Shown here: positions 53,912-62,995 of the stretch, in pieces
How the letters are laid out: each line of letters starts with the position of its first letter
Position numbering within the stretch: position 1 is the first letter of the stretch
DNA from: Burkholderiales bacterium C2
GTDB taxonomy: Bacteria > Pseudomonadota > Gammaproteobacteria > Burkholderiales > Burkholderiaceae_C
DNA length: 64,000 nt
Assembly: GCA_005503085.1 (NCBI GenBank)
Contig: SCOI01000016.1
Span: 62,001 to 126,000, forward strand
Direction: 5' to 3'
The notes under the pieces: generated by a model
Told to the model about the DNA's origin: nothing
The model's database searches: none
The model's input: only the letters and a program-made list of their open reading frames with translations
Program-made: the position numbers and the translations under genes

Positions 53912-54606
53912 GGGCCGCTGCGGCCAGAGGTCGCTACGGCAGAGTGCAGCAAGACGGCGTTGTGGCGGCGCAGGAAGTCGATCAGCCGATCACCGTAGTC
54001 GGCCGCCACGGCGGCCCGCACGCTGGGCCGTTGCGCCAGCGCGTGGCGCCAGCGGCGCAGCCTGGGCGTGTCGGTGAAGACGCCGAGCTCGCACAGCCCA
54101 TCGAAGGTGTCGAAATAACGCCAGGCCGGCGCAAACACCGCGTCGACCAGACCGAAGCCGGCACCGGCGAAGTAGGGTCCGTCGCCGAGCACGCTTTCGA
54201 GGCGCAAGGCCTTCGCGAGCACCGCGCGCCGGTAGCGCTCCAGCGTCACCGCGTCGCGGGCGGTTTCCAGGCCCCAGATGTCGGCGAGCAGGGTCGAGCC
54301 GAACTCCATCCAGCCCCGGTGCACGGCGCGCGCAAGCGCATCGGCCGGATGCAGCGGCGGCGCCGGATGACAGTCCTCGATGTACTCGCAGATGACCGAG
54401 CTCTCGAACAGAATCGTCTCGCCCTGCGCTCGCCTGACCCTGAGCAGGGGCACCTTGCCGGTCGGCGAGATCGCGCCGAACCAGTCGGGCTTGGCGTCCA
54501 GATCTATGCTGACACGCTCGAAGGCCAGACCTTTCTCCGCCAGCACGATGGCGGCGCGCTGCACATAGGGGCAGAGGGCATGACTGACCAGGGTGTAGCC
54601 GCTCAT
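53908..54606 (-). CDS. Glutathione S-transferase family protein
   Basis: 232 residues. The N-terminal thioredoxin fold starts YTLVSHALCPYVQRAAIVLAEKG, with a Cys-containing active site (CPYVQR) like omega and beta class enzymes. SPTGKVPLLRV and FESSVICEYIED bind glutathione. A helical C-terminal domain follows. It overlaps the downstream DoxX-family gene start/stop by four bases (translation order DoxX first), so the two form an operon. Probably reduces or conjugates electrophiles. Confidence 0.9.
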   Translation of the reverse strand: MSGYTLVSHALCPYVQRAAIVLAEKGLAFERVSIDLDAKPDWFGAISPTGKVPLLRVRRAQGETILFESSVICEYIEDCHPAPPLHPADALARAVHRGWMEFGSTLLADIWGLETARDAVTLERYRRAVLAKALRLESVLGDGPYFAGAGFGLVDAVFAPAWRYFDTFDGLCELGVFTDTPRLRRWRHALAQRPSVRAAVAADYGDRLIDFLRRHNAVLLHSAVATSGRSGP

Positions 54607-55055
54607 GCCTTGGCGCCCTTAGCGTACACCGGGCGCGGCGCGGCGGGCCGGCCGAGATCGCGGGACGGCGAGAGTGCCAGCACGCCATCGCCGAGCATGG
54701 CCTGGACCGCAGCGAGCAGGCTCAGGTACAGCGGGTACTCCCAACCACCGTTCGCATAGCCGAACATCCAGCCATTGCCCCAGTGCGCCCAGGTCGCGCC
54801 CAGCAGAATCGGCAGCAGTGCCAGCGCCACCCAACGCGTCTGCAGGCCCAGCACGAGCAGCACACCGCCCAGCGCTTCGGCGGCGAACACCGCGTAGGCC
54901 AGCCATTCCGGCAGGCCGATGGAGCCGAAGAACCGGGCCGTGCCGGGCAAACCGAAGACAAAGAGCTTGAGCCACAGGCTGTGGGCGATGAACATGGCCC
55001 CGAGCGCGATGCGCAGCAGGGTCGTGGCGATGGGGGCAAGGCGAAGATCGGTCAT
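54603..55055 (-). CDS. DoxX-family membrane protein
   Basis: 150 residues from the ATG at 55055. Four hydrophobic segments and the family pattern LLRIALGAMFIAHSLWLKLFVFGLPGTARFF are followed by the second conserved block (LAYAVFAAEALGGVLLVLGLQTRW). First gene of an operon with the GST. It faces a LysR gene across about 93 bases, whose product probably regulates the pair. Members have been linked to redox stress; the precise role is unknown. Confidence 0.88.
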   Translation of the reverse strand: MTDLRLAPIATTLLRIALGAMFIAHSLWLKLFVFGLPGTARFFGSIGLPEWLAYAVFAAEALGGVLLVLGLQTRWVALALLPILLGATWAHWGNGWMFGYANGGWEYPLYLSLLAAVQAMLGDGVLALSPSRDLGRPAAPRPVYAKGAKA

Positions 55056-55148
55056 GGCGGGCGGTGGCCTCGATAGGTCGGTGCCGAATCTTGACCTGGC
55101 CTGCCGCGCAAGTGAATACGGCGGCGGCGCAAGTAGACTTTGCGCAGC

Positions 55149-56063
55149 ATGCAAACGGAAAGAAGACTCAGCCTCGACGATCTCCACCTGATCCGCGCCA
55201 TCGCCGACGCTGGATCCTTGTCGGCTGCCGCGCGTCAGCTCGGCGTGAATCATTCGTCGGCGTTCCGGCGCCTGGGGGCACTGGAGCATCAGCTCGGCGC
55301 CCGGCTGTTCGAGCGAGCCCGCGACGGCTACACAGCGACCCCGGCCGGCGAAGCCGCGCTGGCTACGGTCGGCCATCTGCTTGACGAGCTGGACGCGCTG
55401 CACACGCGCCTGGCCGGCGCGGACATGCGGCCCTTCGGCGTCGTGCGCCTGACCACCACGGACACTCTGATCGATGTCCTCGGGCCCATGCTCGCGGCGT
55501 TCCGCACCGCGCATCCCGAGATCACCCTCGAGCTGATCGTCTCGAATGCCTTCTTCACACTGTCACGGCGCGACGCCGATGTCGCGCTGCGGCCGGCCGC
55601 CGAGGCGCCCGAACACCTGGTCGGCCGCCGCCTGTCCACGCTGGCGACCGGCTTGTACGGCACGCCGGCCCATCTGAAGTCGCTGCAGCGTGGCGCGGAC
55701 GTGCGGACCCTGCCATGGGCGGCACCGGACGACAGCCTGTCGCACCTGGCCTCGGCGCGCTGGATTGCGCGCGAGGTGGCGCCCGAGCGGGTCGTGTTCC
55801 GCGCCAGCACCTTGATGGGTCTGGCGATGGCGGCCCAGCAAGGCCTGGGTGTGGCCGCCCTGCCCTGCTGCCTGGCCGACCACGACCGACGTCTGCGGCG
55901 GCTGAGCCCACCGCTGCCTGAGATGGCCACGGCGCTGTGGCTGCTGACGCACCCGGACCTGCGGCGCGTCGCCCGGGTGCGCGCCTTTGTGGCTTTCGCC
56001 TCCGCATGGCTGGAGGCGCGCCAGCCCGAGCTGGACGGCACGGCCGCCGGCTCGCATGGCTGA
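55149..56063 (+). CDS. LysR-family transcriptional regulator
   Basis: 304 residues from the ATG at 55149; a TTG at 55140 is a poorer alternative. Helix-turn-helix LIRAIADAGSLSAAARQLGVNHSSAFRRLGALEHQLG and effector domain (GVVRLTTTDTLIDVLGPMLAAF) are clear. Divergent from the DoxX-GST operon. Its stop abuts the end of the convergent membrane-protein gene. Confidence 0.92.
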   Translation: MQTERRLSLDDLHLIRAIADAGSLSAAARQLGVNHSSAFRRLGALEHQLGARLFERARDGYTATPAGEAALATVGHLLDELDALHTRLAGADMRPFGVVRLTTTDTLIDVLGPMLAAFRTAHPEITLELIVSNAFFTLSRRDADVALRPAAEAPEHLVGRRLSTLATGLYGTPAHLKSLQRGADVRTLPWAAPDDSLSHLASARWIAREVAPERVVFRASTLMGLAMAAQQGLGVAALPCCLADHDRRLRRLSPPLPEMATALWLLTHPDLRRVARVRAFVAFASAWLEARQPELDGTAAGSHG

Positions 56064-56687
56064 TCACCGCGGCAAATACAGCCGGTCCGAGTAGGTGGCC
56101 AGCCACTGCGGCCGGAAGGCCACGAAGATGGCGCTGAACATGCCGGTGATGAAGGCGTCGCCCCAGGCGCTGAGCCAGCGGCCCAGCATCAGGTCGGCCT
56201 CGCTCAGCGAGGTCATGCCGCCGTGCAGGACCAGCGCCGCCGCGCCGCTGAGCGTGCCGGCCAGCAGGGTGGCGAAGACGCCCCGGCCCAGGATGTAGAC
56301 CATCAGATGCGGCGGCAGCCAGCGCCGCACGCCGGCGCCGAGTCCCAGCGCCAGCGTGGCCGGCAGCAGGCCCAGCCACACGCCGCGCTGCAGCGCCCCG
56401 GCCCAGGACAGATCGGCCAGCCAGGCCGTCAACAGCGTCACCGGCACCAGGCCCAGCACCGCCAGCGGCCAGCCCGCCATCAGCAGCAGCAGGCAGGCCC
56501 CCGACAGCGGCTGCAGCACCGCCGACTGCGCCAGCCGGTCGGCGCTCCACAGCAGTGGCATCCCCGCCACGCCCCAGGCCAGCCAGGGCCAGGGCGGACC
56601 GCCCGGCGGCAGGCCGCGCCAGGGGCGCAGCAGCAGCGCGACGCTGATCGCAGCCAGGGCCAGCAGGAGATTCAGGAGCCAGTGCAT
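56064..56687 (-). CDS. Integral membrane protein, CbiM/energy-coupling-factor-permease-like
   Basis: 207 residues from the ATG at 56687 (MHWLLNLLLALAAISVALLL); the frame is open to 56852 without good reason to use it. Six or seven hydrophobic segments are present. The C-terminal GDAFITGMFSAIFVAFRPQWLATYSDRLYL resembles a conserved ending seen in betaproteobacterial predicted membrane proteins annotated as energy-coupling-factor permeases. No ECF ATPase or T component is nearby, so a transport role is uncertain. Confidence 0.58.
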   Translation of the reverse strand: MHWLLNLLLALAAISVALLLRPWRGLPPGGPPWPWLAWGVAGMPLLWSADRLAQSAVLQPLSGACLLLLMAGWPLAVLGLVPVTLLTAWLADLSWAGALQRGVWLGLLPATLALGLGAGVRRWLPPHLMVYILGRGVFATLLAGTLSGAAALVLHGGMTSLSEADLMLGRWLSAWGDAFITGMFSAIFVAFRPQWLATYSDRLYLPR

Positions 56688-56814
56688 GGAAGGATTGTCG
56701 GCACTTGGGCCGCTAGCATCGCCCGGGCGGGCCGATGCCATCGCGCCCCGCGCTGCTGACCACTGCTCGTTCTTCTTTACTCTCCTCGTTCCTTCCGCAC
56801 CTCCTGGAGTCGCC

Positions 56815-57240
56815 ATGCCGCGCAGCACCGCCCCCGAGTTCACCCGCGCCAAAGCCCGGCCGCCGGGCGCGGACTTCGCCGACTACTGCTGCGAGCTGCT
56901 GGGCAGCCTGGGCGAGGTGCAGGCCAAGCGCATGTTCTCGGGCTGGGGCCTGAGCGTGGACGGCCTCACGGTCGCGATCATTGCCTGGGACCGGCTCTAC
57001 CTCAAGACCAACGCCCAAACCCAGCCCCACTTCGCCGCCGCCGGCTGCCAGCTCTTCGAATACGAAGCCCAGGGCAAGACCCGACGCCTGCACTACTACA
57101 CCGCCCCCGACCGCGCGCTGGAGTCGCGCGCCGCGATGCAGGCCTGGGCGGAGTTGGCCATGCAGGCGGCGGTGGCAGCGAGGAAGCCGGGGGGGAGGCG
57201 GGGCGGGGTGCGGAAGGCGGGAGCGTCGGTCCCGCGCTGA
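56815..57240 (+). CDS. TfoX N-terminal domain protein
   Basis: 141 residues from the ATG at 56815, preceded by GGAG. The core DYCCELLGSLGEVQAKRMFSGWGLSVDGL and LYLKTNAQTQPHFAAAGC is the TfoX N-terminal domain. The C-terminal TfoX domain is absent; instead there is a basic tail (ARKPGGRRGGVRK). Single-domain versions are widespread, and a link to competence should not be assumed. Confidence 0.85.
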   Translation: MPRSTAPEFTRAKARPPGADFADYCCELLGSLGEVQAKRMFSGWGLSVDGLTVAIIAWDRLYLKTNAQTQPHFAAAGCQLFEYEAQGKTRRLHYYTAPDRALESRAAMQAWAELAMQAAVAARKPGGRRGGVRKAGASVPR

Positions 57241-57710
57241 TGGAGGGTCACTGAGCGCGGCTGGCCCGGTCGACAGCTTCACCCCTGGAACCGGCCGCTC
57301 GCCTGGCGCCCCCCTCGTCAGCTTGAACGACTGCTTCTGCGCTGCGCGACCGGCTCTTCTCGACCCGTTGCAGCCATAGGCTCTACCGTGCTCAGTGACC
57401 GCAAGGTGCCCAAAGCCGAAGTACAACGCCAGGGTTGACGGTCGCGACTGCAGCAATGGACTAAGCCGCTCGCGGCCGAGATGTGTACTCGCGCTTCCGG
57501 CCGTATTGCGGTCACTGGGGCGTCGCTAGCAGTCCGCTTCACTGTTGGGCCGGCGTAAATGTGCAACGGTCAAAGCCCGCGGCTGGCGGTCTTCTGCGCC
57601 TTCGTTCGGTCGAGAGCCAGCTGTTTCGGGTGAACGATGCAATGAGCCGCCGTAACTGTACGCTTCGAAATCCGTGTACCTAATGCGGGCAGCGACCGGC
57701 CATAGAAAAT
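57241..57710. other. Gene-free stretch of 470 bases
   Basis: No protein-like frame on either strand and no RNA family recognised. It contains a long-range inverted repeat (57246-57400) and a third GGTCACTG at 57505-57520. The last 60 bases are AT-richer (ATAGAAAATCTAAC). It looks like decayed or repeat-derived DNA between the TfoX gene and the kinase gene. Confidence 0.5.
57246..57400. repeat. 155-bp element bounded by 15-base inverted repeats
   Basis: GGTCACTGAGCGCGG at 57246-57260 and CCGTGCTCAGTGACC at 57386-57400 are inverted copies matching at 14 of 15 bases. The 125 bases between them carry no gene. The arrangement suits a miniature mobile element or its remnant; no target duplication could be recognised with confidence. 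Confidence 0.45.
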
Positions 57711-60700
57711 CTAACTTCGCTGGTCCGTCGGGATCGAAGACAGCTCCTGCAGCATGACGAGCGCTTGCTCGAATTCGAGGTCCTCGATACAGGTAGCCAG
57801 CGTTTGAAAGACCTGTGCGTCCAGCACGCCGCGCAGCACAGGCGCCAGCGCCTCAAACATAGCCTCTGCCATCAGGTCGTTGGCCCCCAGCGCGCGCATG
57901 AGTTCGGCCATGCGCTGGGTGTCCAGCAGTGGCACGCCCGCCTCTGTAAGTGGCCGCTCAGGCGGCGCCTTCAGCCAGGCGGCCGCGGCAGCCTTCAGTC
58001 GCCGGGTCTCCTCGCCGAGCTGAGCCAGCAGCGGAGCCACGGCCCCCGCCTTATCCGACTGGCAAGCCGCCTCGACCTGCCCAGCCAGCACTGCAATCGA
58101 TTTAGCCCCTAGCGTGGCCGCGCTGCCCTTGAGCTTGTGCATCAGCGCCGCCAGCGCCTGGCACTGCTTAGGCGTGGCGGCCGGTGCTCCCAAGCATTCC
58201 TCGCACAGCACCAGCATGCGCCGGAGCATGCTGCGCATAAGCTTCACGTCGCCCGCCAGCCGCCTGCGCGAATCGTCGGCGTCGATGCCTTCGATCTGCG
58301 GCCAGTCCGGTGAGTCGCTCACCAGCGGAGCTACGGCGGGCGCGACCGGCGCGCGCCCGAGCAGCCGGCGCACGCCCTGCACCAGCAGTTCCGGGTCGAT
58401 GGGCTTGGACAGGATGTCCTGCAGCCCGGCCTCGCGTGCGCGCCGGTGTTCGGTGTCGGTGTTGCCCGCAGTCAGCGCCACGACGGGAAGGCCGGCCCGC
58501 TCGGGCATGGCGCGGATGCGCCGCGTCGCCTCCAGCCCGTCCATGACGGGCATCTGCACGTCCATCAGCACGATGTCGAAGTCCGCGCGCTGCTGCACCC
58601 AGCGCAGCGCCTCGGCGCCGTCGCGTGCGGGCTGCACCAGCGCGCCTTCGAGCTCCAGCAACCGTCCGGCCACCTGCAGATTGATGTCGCTGTCGTCCAC
58701 CAACAGGACGCGCACGCCCTGCAGACGCGGGCCGTCCACATGAACAGGGCTGGCGGGCACGAGCTGAGCGGCATCGCCCAGCTCGAAAGGCAGCTCGACC
58801 CAGAAGCAGCTGCCCTGGCCCGGCGTGCTATGCACGCCCACGCGGCCGCCCATCAGCTCGACCAGGTGCTTGGTGATCGACAGGCCCAGCCCCGTGCCGC
58901 CAAATCGCCGCGTGGTGGAAGTGTCGGCCTGGGCGAAGGGGGCGAAGAGCGCGGGCAGCACGTCGGCGGCGATGCCCAAGCCGGTGTCGTGCACCTCGAA
59001 GCGCAGCCGGCAGTGGCCGGCCGGCGCCGCCAGCGCCAGGATGCTCAACGAGACCTGGCCTTGCTCGGTGAACTTGATCGCATTGCCCAGCAGGTTGACC
59101 AGGACCTGGCGCAGCCGCGTGGGGTCGCCTTGCAGGGCGTCCGGCAGCGTGGCTTCAGGCGTCATGGCCAGGGACAGGCCCTTGTTGCGGGCTTGCTCCT
59201 CGAAGAGCGCCTGCAGCGACGAGCTGATGTCGCGCAGGCTGAAGGTGGTGCGCTCCAGTCCCATCTCGCCGGCCTCGATCTTGGACAAGTCCAGCACGTC
59301 GTTGACGATGCCCAGCAGCGCCTTGCCCGACAGTTGGATGTTCTGCACAAAGTGCGTCTGCTCGTTGCTCAGCGGGGTGCGCTGCAGCAGGTGCGCCAGG
59401 CCGATCACCGCGTTCAGCGGCGTGCGGATCTCGTGGCTCATATTGGCCAGGAAGGCGCTCTTGGCCATGCTTGCCGCCTCGGCCGCGGCGGTTGCAGCCC
59501 GCAGCAGGTCGTCGGTAAGCCGGCGCTCGGTGATGTCCTGGAAGGCCCCGACCAGCTGCGCCGGCTCGCCGTGGGCGTCGAATTCCACCTCGCCCATCGC
59601 CCGCACCCAGACCGAGCGGCCGGTGTAAGTGATCAGCCGCAACTCCAGGTCCCAGCCTTGGCCGCTGGCGATCGCCCGGTTCACGGCATCGGTGACCACC
59701 GGGCGGCTCTCGGGCGCATAAAAAGTGATGGCAGTGTCCAGCGTCGGCTCAAAGTCGGCCGGCACTTCGTGGATGGCGCGCGTCTGCTCGCTCCAGTGCA
59801 CCTGGCCCGCCCGGAGGTCGACACGCCAGCCGCCCACCAGGGCCATGCGCCCGACACGCCTCAGCAGGCTCTCATTGGCCTGCAGCGCGGCTTCGGTGTG
59901 CAGCCTCGCGGTCACGTCGGAGTTGACGCCGATCATGCGCAGCGGTCGGCCATCAGTGTCGCGCACGACGCGAGCCATGGCCTTGAGTTGCCGCACCTCG
60001 CCGTCGGGCCGGACGATGCGGAACTGGGGCTCGAAGTCGGCATGCCCGTCGATGGCGTCCTGCAGAGCCTTCTCGCTGGCGGCCCTGTCTTCGGGGTGAA
60101 TGCTGTCACTCCACAGCGTGTAGGGCTCGATCCCGCCCGAGCGATGGCGCCCGTACAGCGCATACATCTGGTCATCCCAGACCAGGCTGCCGGCAACGAT
60201 GTCGTAGTCCCACACGCCGATGCCTGCGGCACCGGCTGCCAGCTCGAAGCGCTCGTTGCTGCGCTGGACTTCCTGCGCGAGGCGCTTCTGCGCGGTGATG
60301 TCGGTGCGGATCGACACGTACTTCCGAATCGAGCCGTCCGCGCCCTTCACGGGCACCATCACCGCGTAGGTCCAGTAGACACTGCCATTCTTTGCGACGC
60401 CGGCGATCTCCCCCTGCCAGGCCCGGCCGTCGCGCAGGGCGGGCCAGATCTCGCTGTCGAAGTCGCCCGAGCCGAGATGGGGCTGGTGGACGGCATAGGT
60501 CTGCCCGAGCAGCTCCTCGCGCGAGAACCCGGTGATCTGGCAGACGTTGTCGTTGACCGTGATGAAGCGGCCGTCCGGGCTCATTTCGGAGAAGATGGCG
60601 TGCTGCTGGATCGCCGCCAGCAAGGCCTCGTTCTCGCGCAATGCGGCGGCCAGTTGCAGGCGGCCCTCGTTCAGCTCGGTGACGTCGTGAACGATGACGT

Positions 60701-61760
60701 AGATGCCCTTCACCTCGTCACCCTGGCGGTCGGGCAAGTAGTGGGCCAGCGAGTGGCGCAGGCCCTGGCCATCTGGGCGCTGTATAGAGCGCTCGAAGGT
60801 CTGCGGCTCGCCGCGCAGCGCCGCCTCGATATACGGCCGGTTGGCCTCGAACAGCGTGGGCCCGAGCAGCTCGCGCATGTTGCGCCCGGGCAGCGTGTCG
60901 GCATCGACGCCGAACCAGGTGTGGTAGGCCCGGTTGGCGACGCGGTTGTCGAGGTTGCGGTCCCAGTAGCCGATCATCGAGGGCATGGTGTCGAGCACGG
61001 TGCGGAGGTCACGGCGGGTGGCTTCCAACGCGGCCTGGCGGTCCTGCAGGGACTGGATCATGGCGTCGAAGCTATGCGAGAGTGAGCCGAACTCATCCGG
61101 CGCCGGGTAAGCGCTGCGGGCCTGCAACTCGCCGGCCTCGATGCGGCGCGCAGTGTCCTGCAGCCGGCGCATCGGGCGCAGCACGCGGCGCATCACCACG
61201 GCCACCAGACCTGCCAGCAGCGCAGCCAGCGACGTATTCGCGGCCAAGGTCGCGATGCGCAGCCGGTGCTGCTGCTGGTTGCGCAGATCGGTCAGTCGGC
61301 TGACCAGGTCGAAGGCTCCTTCGCTGATGCGGCGCGTTTCAGCCACCAGGTGGTCGGACAACATCTGGCGCCGCGCGCCTTCGGCATCGGCATCAGCTGC
61401 GCCCGCCCTGGCCGCCGATTCAAGCGCGACAAAGAGGGGCGGCAGGCCTTCGGTCACGGCCACCAGATCGTCGATGTCGTTCTTCAGGCCCACCGCCGGG
61501 CCGTCGAGCGCGTGCAGGGTCTGGGTCACCTCGGCGTGCACGGCGTGCCACTGGCGCCGCGCTCGCGCATGGCCGTGCAGCAGATAGTCCTGCGTCAGAA
61601 CCAGCAGACCGGCGGCGTCGCGCGACACCTTGCCGACAGCCAGTTGCACGGTGTCGATGCGTTCGCGCTGCCGCTCCAGCAACTCGGCGGCGATCTGGTG
61701 CAAGGCCACCAGCCCGAAGGCCAGGGCCATGCCCCACAACATCAATCGGCGGACTTGCAA
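57711..61760 (-). CDS. Hybrid sensor histidine kinase: HAMP-PAS(4)-HisKA-HATPase-REC-HPt
   Basis: 1349 residues. Transmembrane segments at about 8-28 and 175-195 flank a helical periplasmic domain. HAMP lies at about 190-250 (ARRIEAGELQARS), then four PAS domains (for example MPSMIGYWDRNLDNRVAN, MSPDGRFITVNDNVCQITGF). The HisKA phospho-His is near 777 (NMSHEIRTPLNAVIG). The ATPase has N and G boxes (NLLGNAIKF, GTGLGLSITKHLVELMGG). REC has its Asp near 1066 (IVLMDVQMPVMDG). The C-terminal HPt His is near 1208 (LMHKLKGSAATLGA). This is a complete internal phosphorelay whose final output protein is not encoded here. It starts seven bases after the binding-protein gene. Confidence 0.93.
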   Translation of the reverse strand: MQVRRLMLWGMALAFGLVALHQIAAELLERQRERIDTVQLAVGKVSRDAAGLLVLTQDYLLHGHARARRQWHAVHAEVTQTLHALDGPAVGLKNDIDDLVAVTEGLPPLFVALESAARAGAADADAEGARRQMLSDHLVAETRRISEGAFDLVSRLTDLRNQQQHRLRIATLAANTSLAALLAGLVAVVMRRVLRPMRRLQDTARRIEAGELQARSAYPAPDEFGSLSHSFDAMIQSLQDRQAALEATRRDLRTVLDTMPSMIGYWDRNLDNRVANRAYHTWFGVDADTLPGRNMRELLGPTLFEANRPYIEAALRGEPQTFERSIQRPDGQGLRHSLAHYLPDRQGDEVKGIYVIVHDVTELNEGRLQLAAALRENEALLAAIQQHAIFSEMSPDGRFITVNDNVCQITGFSREELLGQTYAVHQPHLGSGDFDSEIWPALRDGRAWQGEIAGVAKNGSVYWTYAVMVPVKGADGSIRKYVSIRTDITAQKRLAQEVQRSNERFELAAGAAGIGVWDYDIVAGSLVWDDQMYALYGRHRSGGIEPYTLWSDSIHPEDRAASEKALQDAIDGHADFEPQFRIVRPDGEVRQLKAMARVVRDTDGRPLRMIGVNSDVTARLHTEAALQANESLLRRVGRMALVGGWRVDLRAGQVHWSEQTRAIHEVPADFEPTLDTAITFYAPESRPVVTDAVNRAIASGQGWDLELRLITYTGRSVWVRAMGEVEFDAHGEPAQLVGAFQDITERRLTDDLLRAATAAAEAASMAKSAFLANMSHEIRTPLNAVIGLAHLLQRTPLSNEQTHFVQNIQLSGKALLGIVNDVLDLSKIEAGEMGLERTTFSLRDISSSLQALFEEQARNKGLSLAMTPEATLPDALQGDPTRLRQVLVNLLGNAIKFTEQGQVSLSILALAAPAGHCRLRFEVHDTGLGIAADVLPALFAPFAQADTSTTRRFGGTGLGLSITKHLVELMGGRVGVHSTPGQGSCFWVELPFELGDAAQLVPASPVHVDGPRLQGVRVLLVDDSDINLQVAGRLLELEGALVQPARDGAEALRWVQQRADFDIVLMDVQMPVMDGLEATRRIRAMPERAGLPVVALTAGNTDTEHRRAREAGLQDILSKPIDPELLVQGVRRLLGRAPVAPAVAPLVSDSPDWPQIEGIDADDSRRRLAGDVKLMRSMLRRMLVLCEECLGAPAATPKQCQALAALMHKLKGSAATLGAKSIAVLAGQVEAACQSDKAGAVAPLLAQLGEETRRLKAAAAAWLKAPPERPLTEAGVPLLDTQRMAELMRALGANDLMAEAMFEALAPVLRGVLDAQVFQTLATCIEDLEFEQALVMLQELSSIPTDQRS

Positions 61761-61767
61761 GCTGGGC

Positions 61768-62772
61768 TCACTTGATGAGGTTCACTGCACGCGCGTCGAG
61801 CTTCTTCAGCGGCTCGGGGCGCACCAAGTCCAGGTAGTCGGGGACCTCGCCCGCCGGCACCAGCCGTCGGCGCAAGGCCCAGCGGGCCTCGGCCTCCAGC
61901 GTGGTGATCAGCGCCTGTGACAGGTGCAGACGGAACTCGAAACCGTTCCAGGTCTTTGCCAGGTCCTCCACGGACACCTTGAGCGCCTTGGCCACAATGG
62001 CGCGGGCGCGCTCGGGTTCGCGCTGCAGCAGGACCGTTGCGCGCTGCACGGCCCGCAGCAGCTTCATGGCATCGTCGTCGCTGACGCCCCGGCTGGCGGG
62101 CCGGCTAACGATGTTGAACGTGACGCTGAAAAAGGCCGGCCCGGGCAGCACCTGGCCCTGCGGCCCCAGCCGATTCAGCGCATCCGTGACATAGGTGCCG
62201 AAAAGCGATGCCGCATCCACCTCGCCACGCGCCAAGGCGCCGACCGGGTCCTTGGGGTCCAGGGGCTGCTCGGTCACCTTGTCGATCCTCACCCCGTGGA
62301 AAAGCAGGAAGGTGTCGGCAAAGTAGTGGCCGCTGGTCCCCGAAATGACGCCCAGCCGCTTGCCCTGCAGGTCGGCGGGCTGCCGGATGCCCCGGTCGGT
62401 GCGCACCACGACCTGGTTCTCTCGCCCTGAGAGCGTGGTCGTGGCCAGGATGCCGAAGTCGCGCCGGGTGAAGCCGGCCAGCGTGATCGGCGTGTCGGCC
62501 ACGGTGGCGAAGTGTGCCTCGCCGGCCAGCAGCCGTTCAAGGCAGATGCGCCCGACCGGGTAGTGCTTGACTTGCAGGGCCAGGCCCTCGGCCGCGAAGT
62601 AGCCTTCGGCTTCGGCGATGAGCACCGGGGCCGAGTAGGGAATGTCGGCCACCGCCAGCGTCAGCGTCTCGCCCCGGGCTGCACCGGCGAACAGCGTCAG
62701 CCCAACCCAACATGCCGAGAGCCAGAACCGGCACGGCAGTATTGCCCGACTCGGTCGATTCGAAGGTTTCAA
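61768..62772 (-). CDS. NMT1/SsuA-like periplasmic binding protein, kinase-linked
   Basis: 334 residues if the TTG at 62772 is used. This start has an AGGGGGG ribosome site six bases upstream and gives a basic N-terminus before the signal (FWLSACWVGLTLFAGAARG); the ATGs further up at 62865 and 62952 have poor context. The mature protein opens LTLAVADIPYSAPVLIAEAEGYFAAEGL and contains LQGKRLGVISGTSGHYF, typical of the NMT1/SsuA family that binds nitrate, sulfonates or pyrimidine precursors. No ABC transporter genes are adjacent. It lies between two sensor kinase genes in one direction, so it probably presents a ligand to a kinase. Confidence 0.82.
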   Translation of the reverse strand: MKPSNRPSRAILPCRFWLSACWVGLTLFAGAARGETLTLAVADIPYSAPVLIAEAEGYFAAEGLALQVKHYPVGRICLERLLAGEAHFATVADTPITLAGFTRRDFGILATTTLSGRENQVVVRTDRGIRQPADLQGKRLGVISGTSGHYFADTFLLFHGVRIDKVTEQPLDPKDPVGALARGEVDAASLFGTYVTDALNRLGPQGQVLPGPAFFSVTFNIVSRPASRGVSDDDAMKLLRAVQRATVLLQREPERARAIVAKALKVSVEDLAKTWNGFEFRLHLSQALITTLEAEARWALRRRLVPAGEVPDYLDLVRPEPLKKLDARAVNLIK

Positions 62773-62995
62773 AGCGTGCCCCCCTTTTCTCTCGATTATG
62801 GGCCGGCCATTGGCCAGGCCTGCGCCGAAGTAGCCCTTGAGCCCACACCGGCTCGGCGCTTCCATCCCGGCAGGCCGTTCGAGGCCGGCTTTTGCGGATC
62901 GCCGACGCCGGATCTCCACCGGCCCGCATGCCGTCAGTTGACGTCGCCACATCCGCAGGCTGGAGGTGCATGATCAGCTCGGCGTGCAAGATTCT

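Noticed and set aside
57483-57683. A 66-codon plus-strand frame in the gene-free stretch
   Set aside because: No ribosome site, Arg/Ser/Cys-rich composition, and a repeat-like setting.
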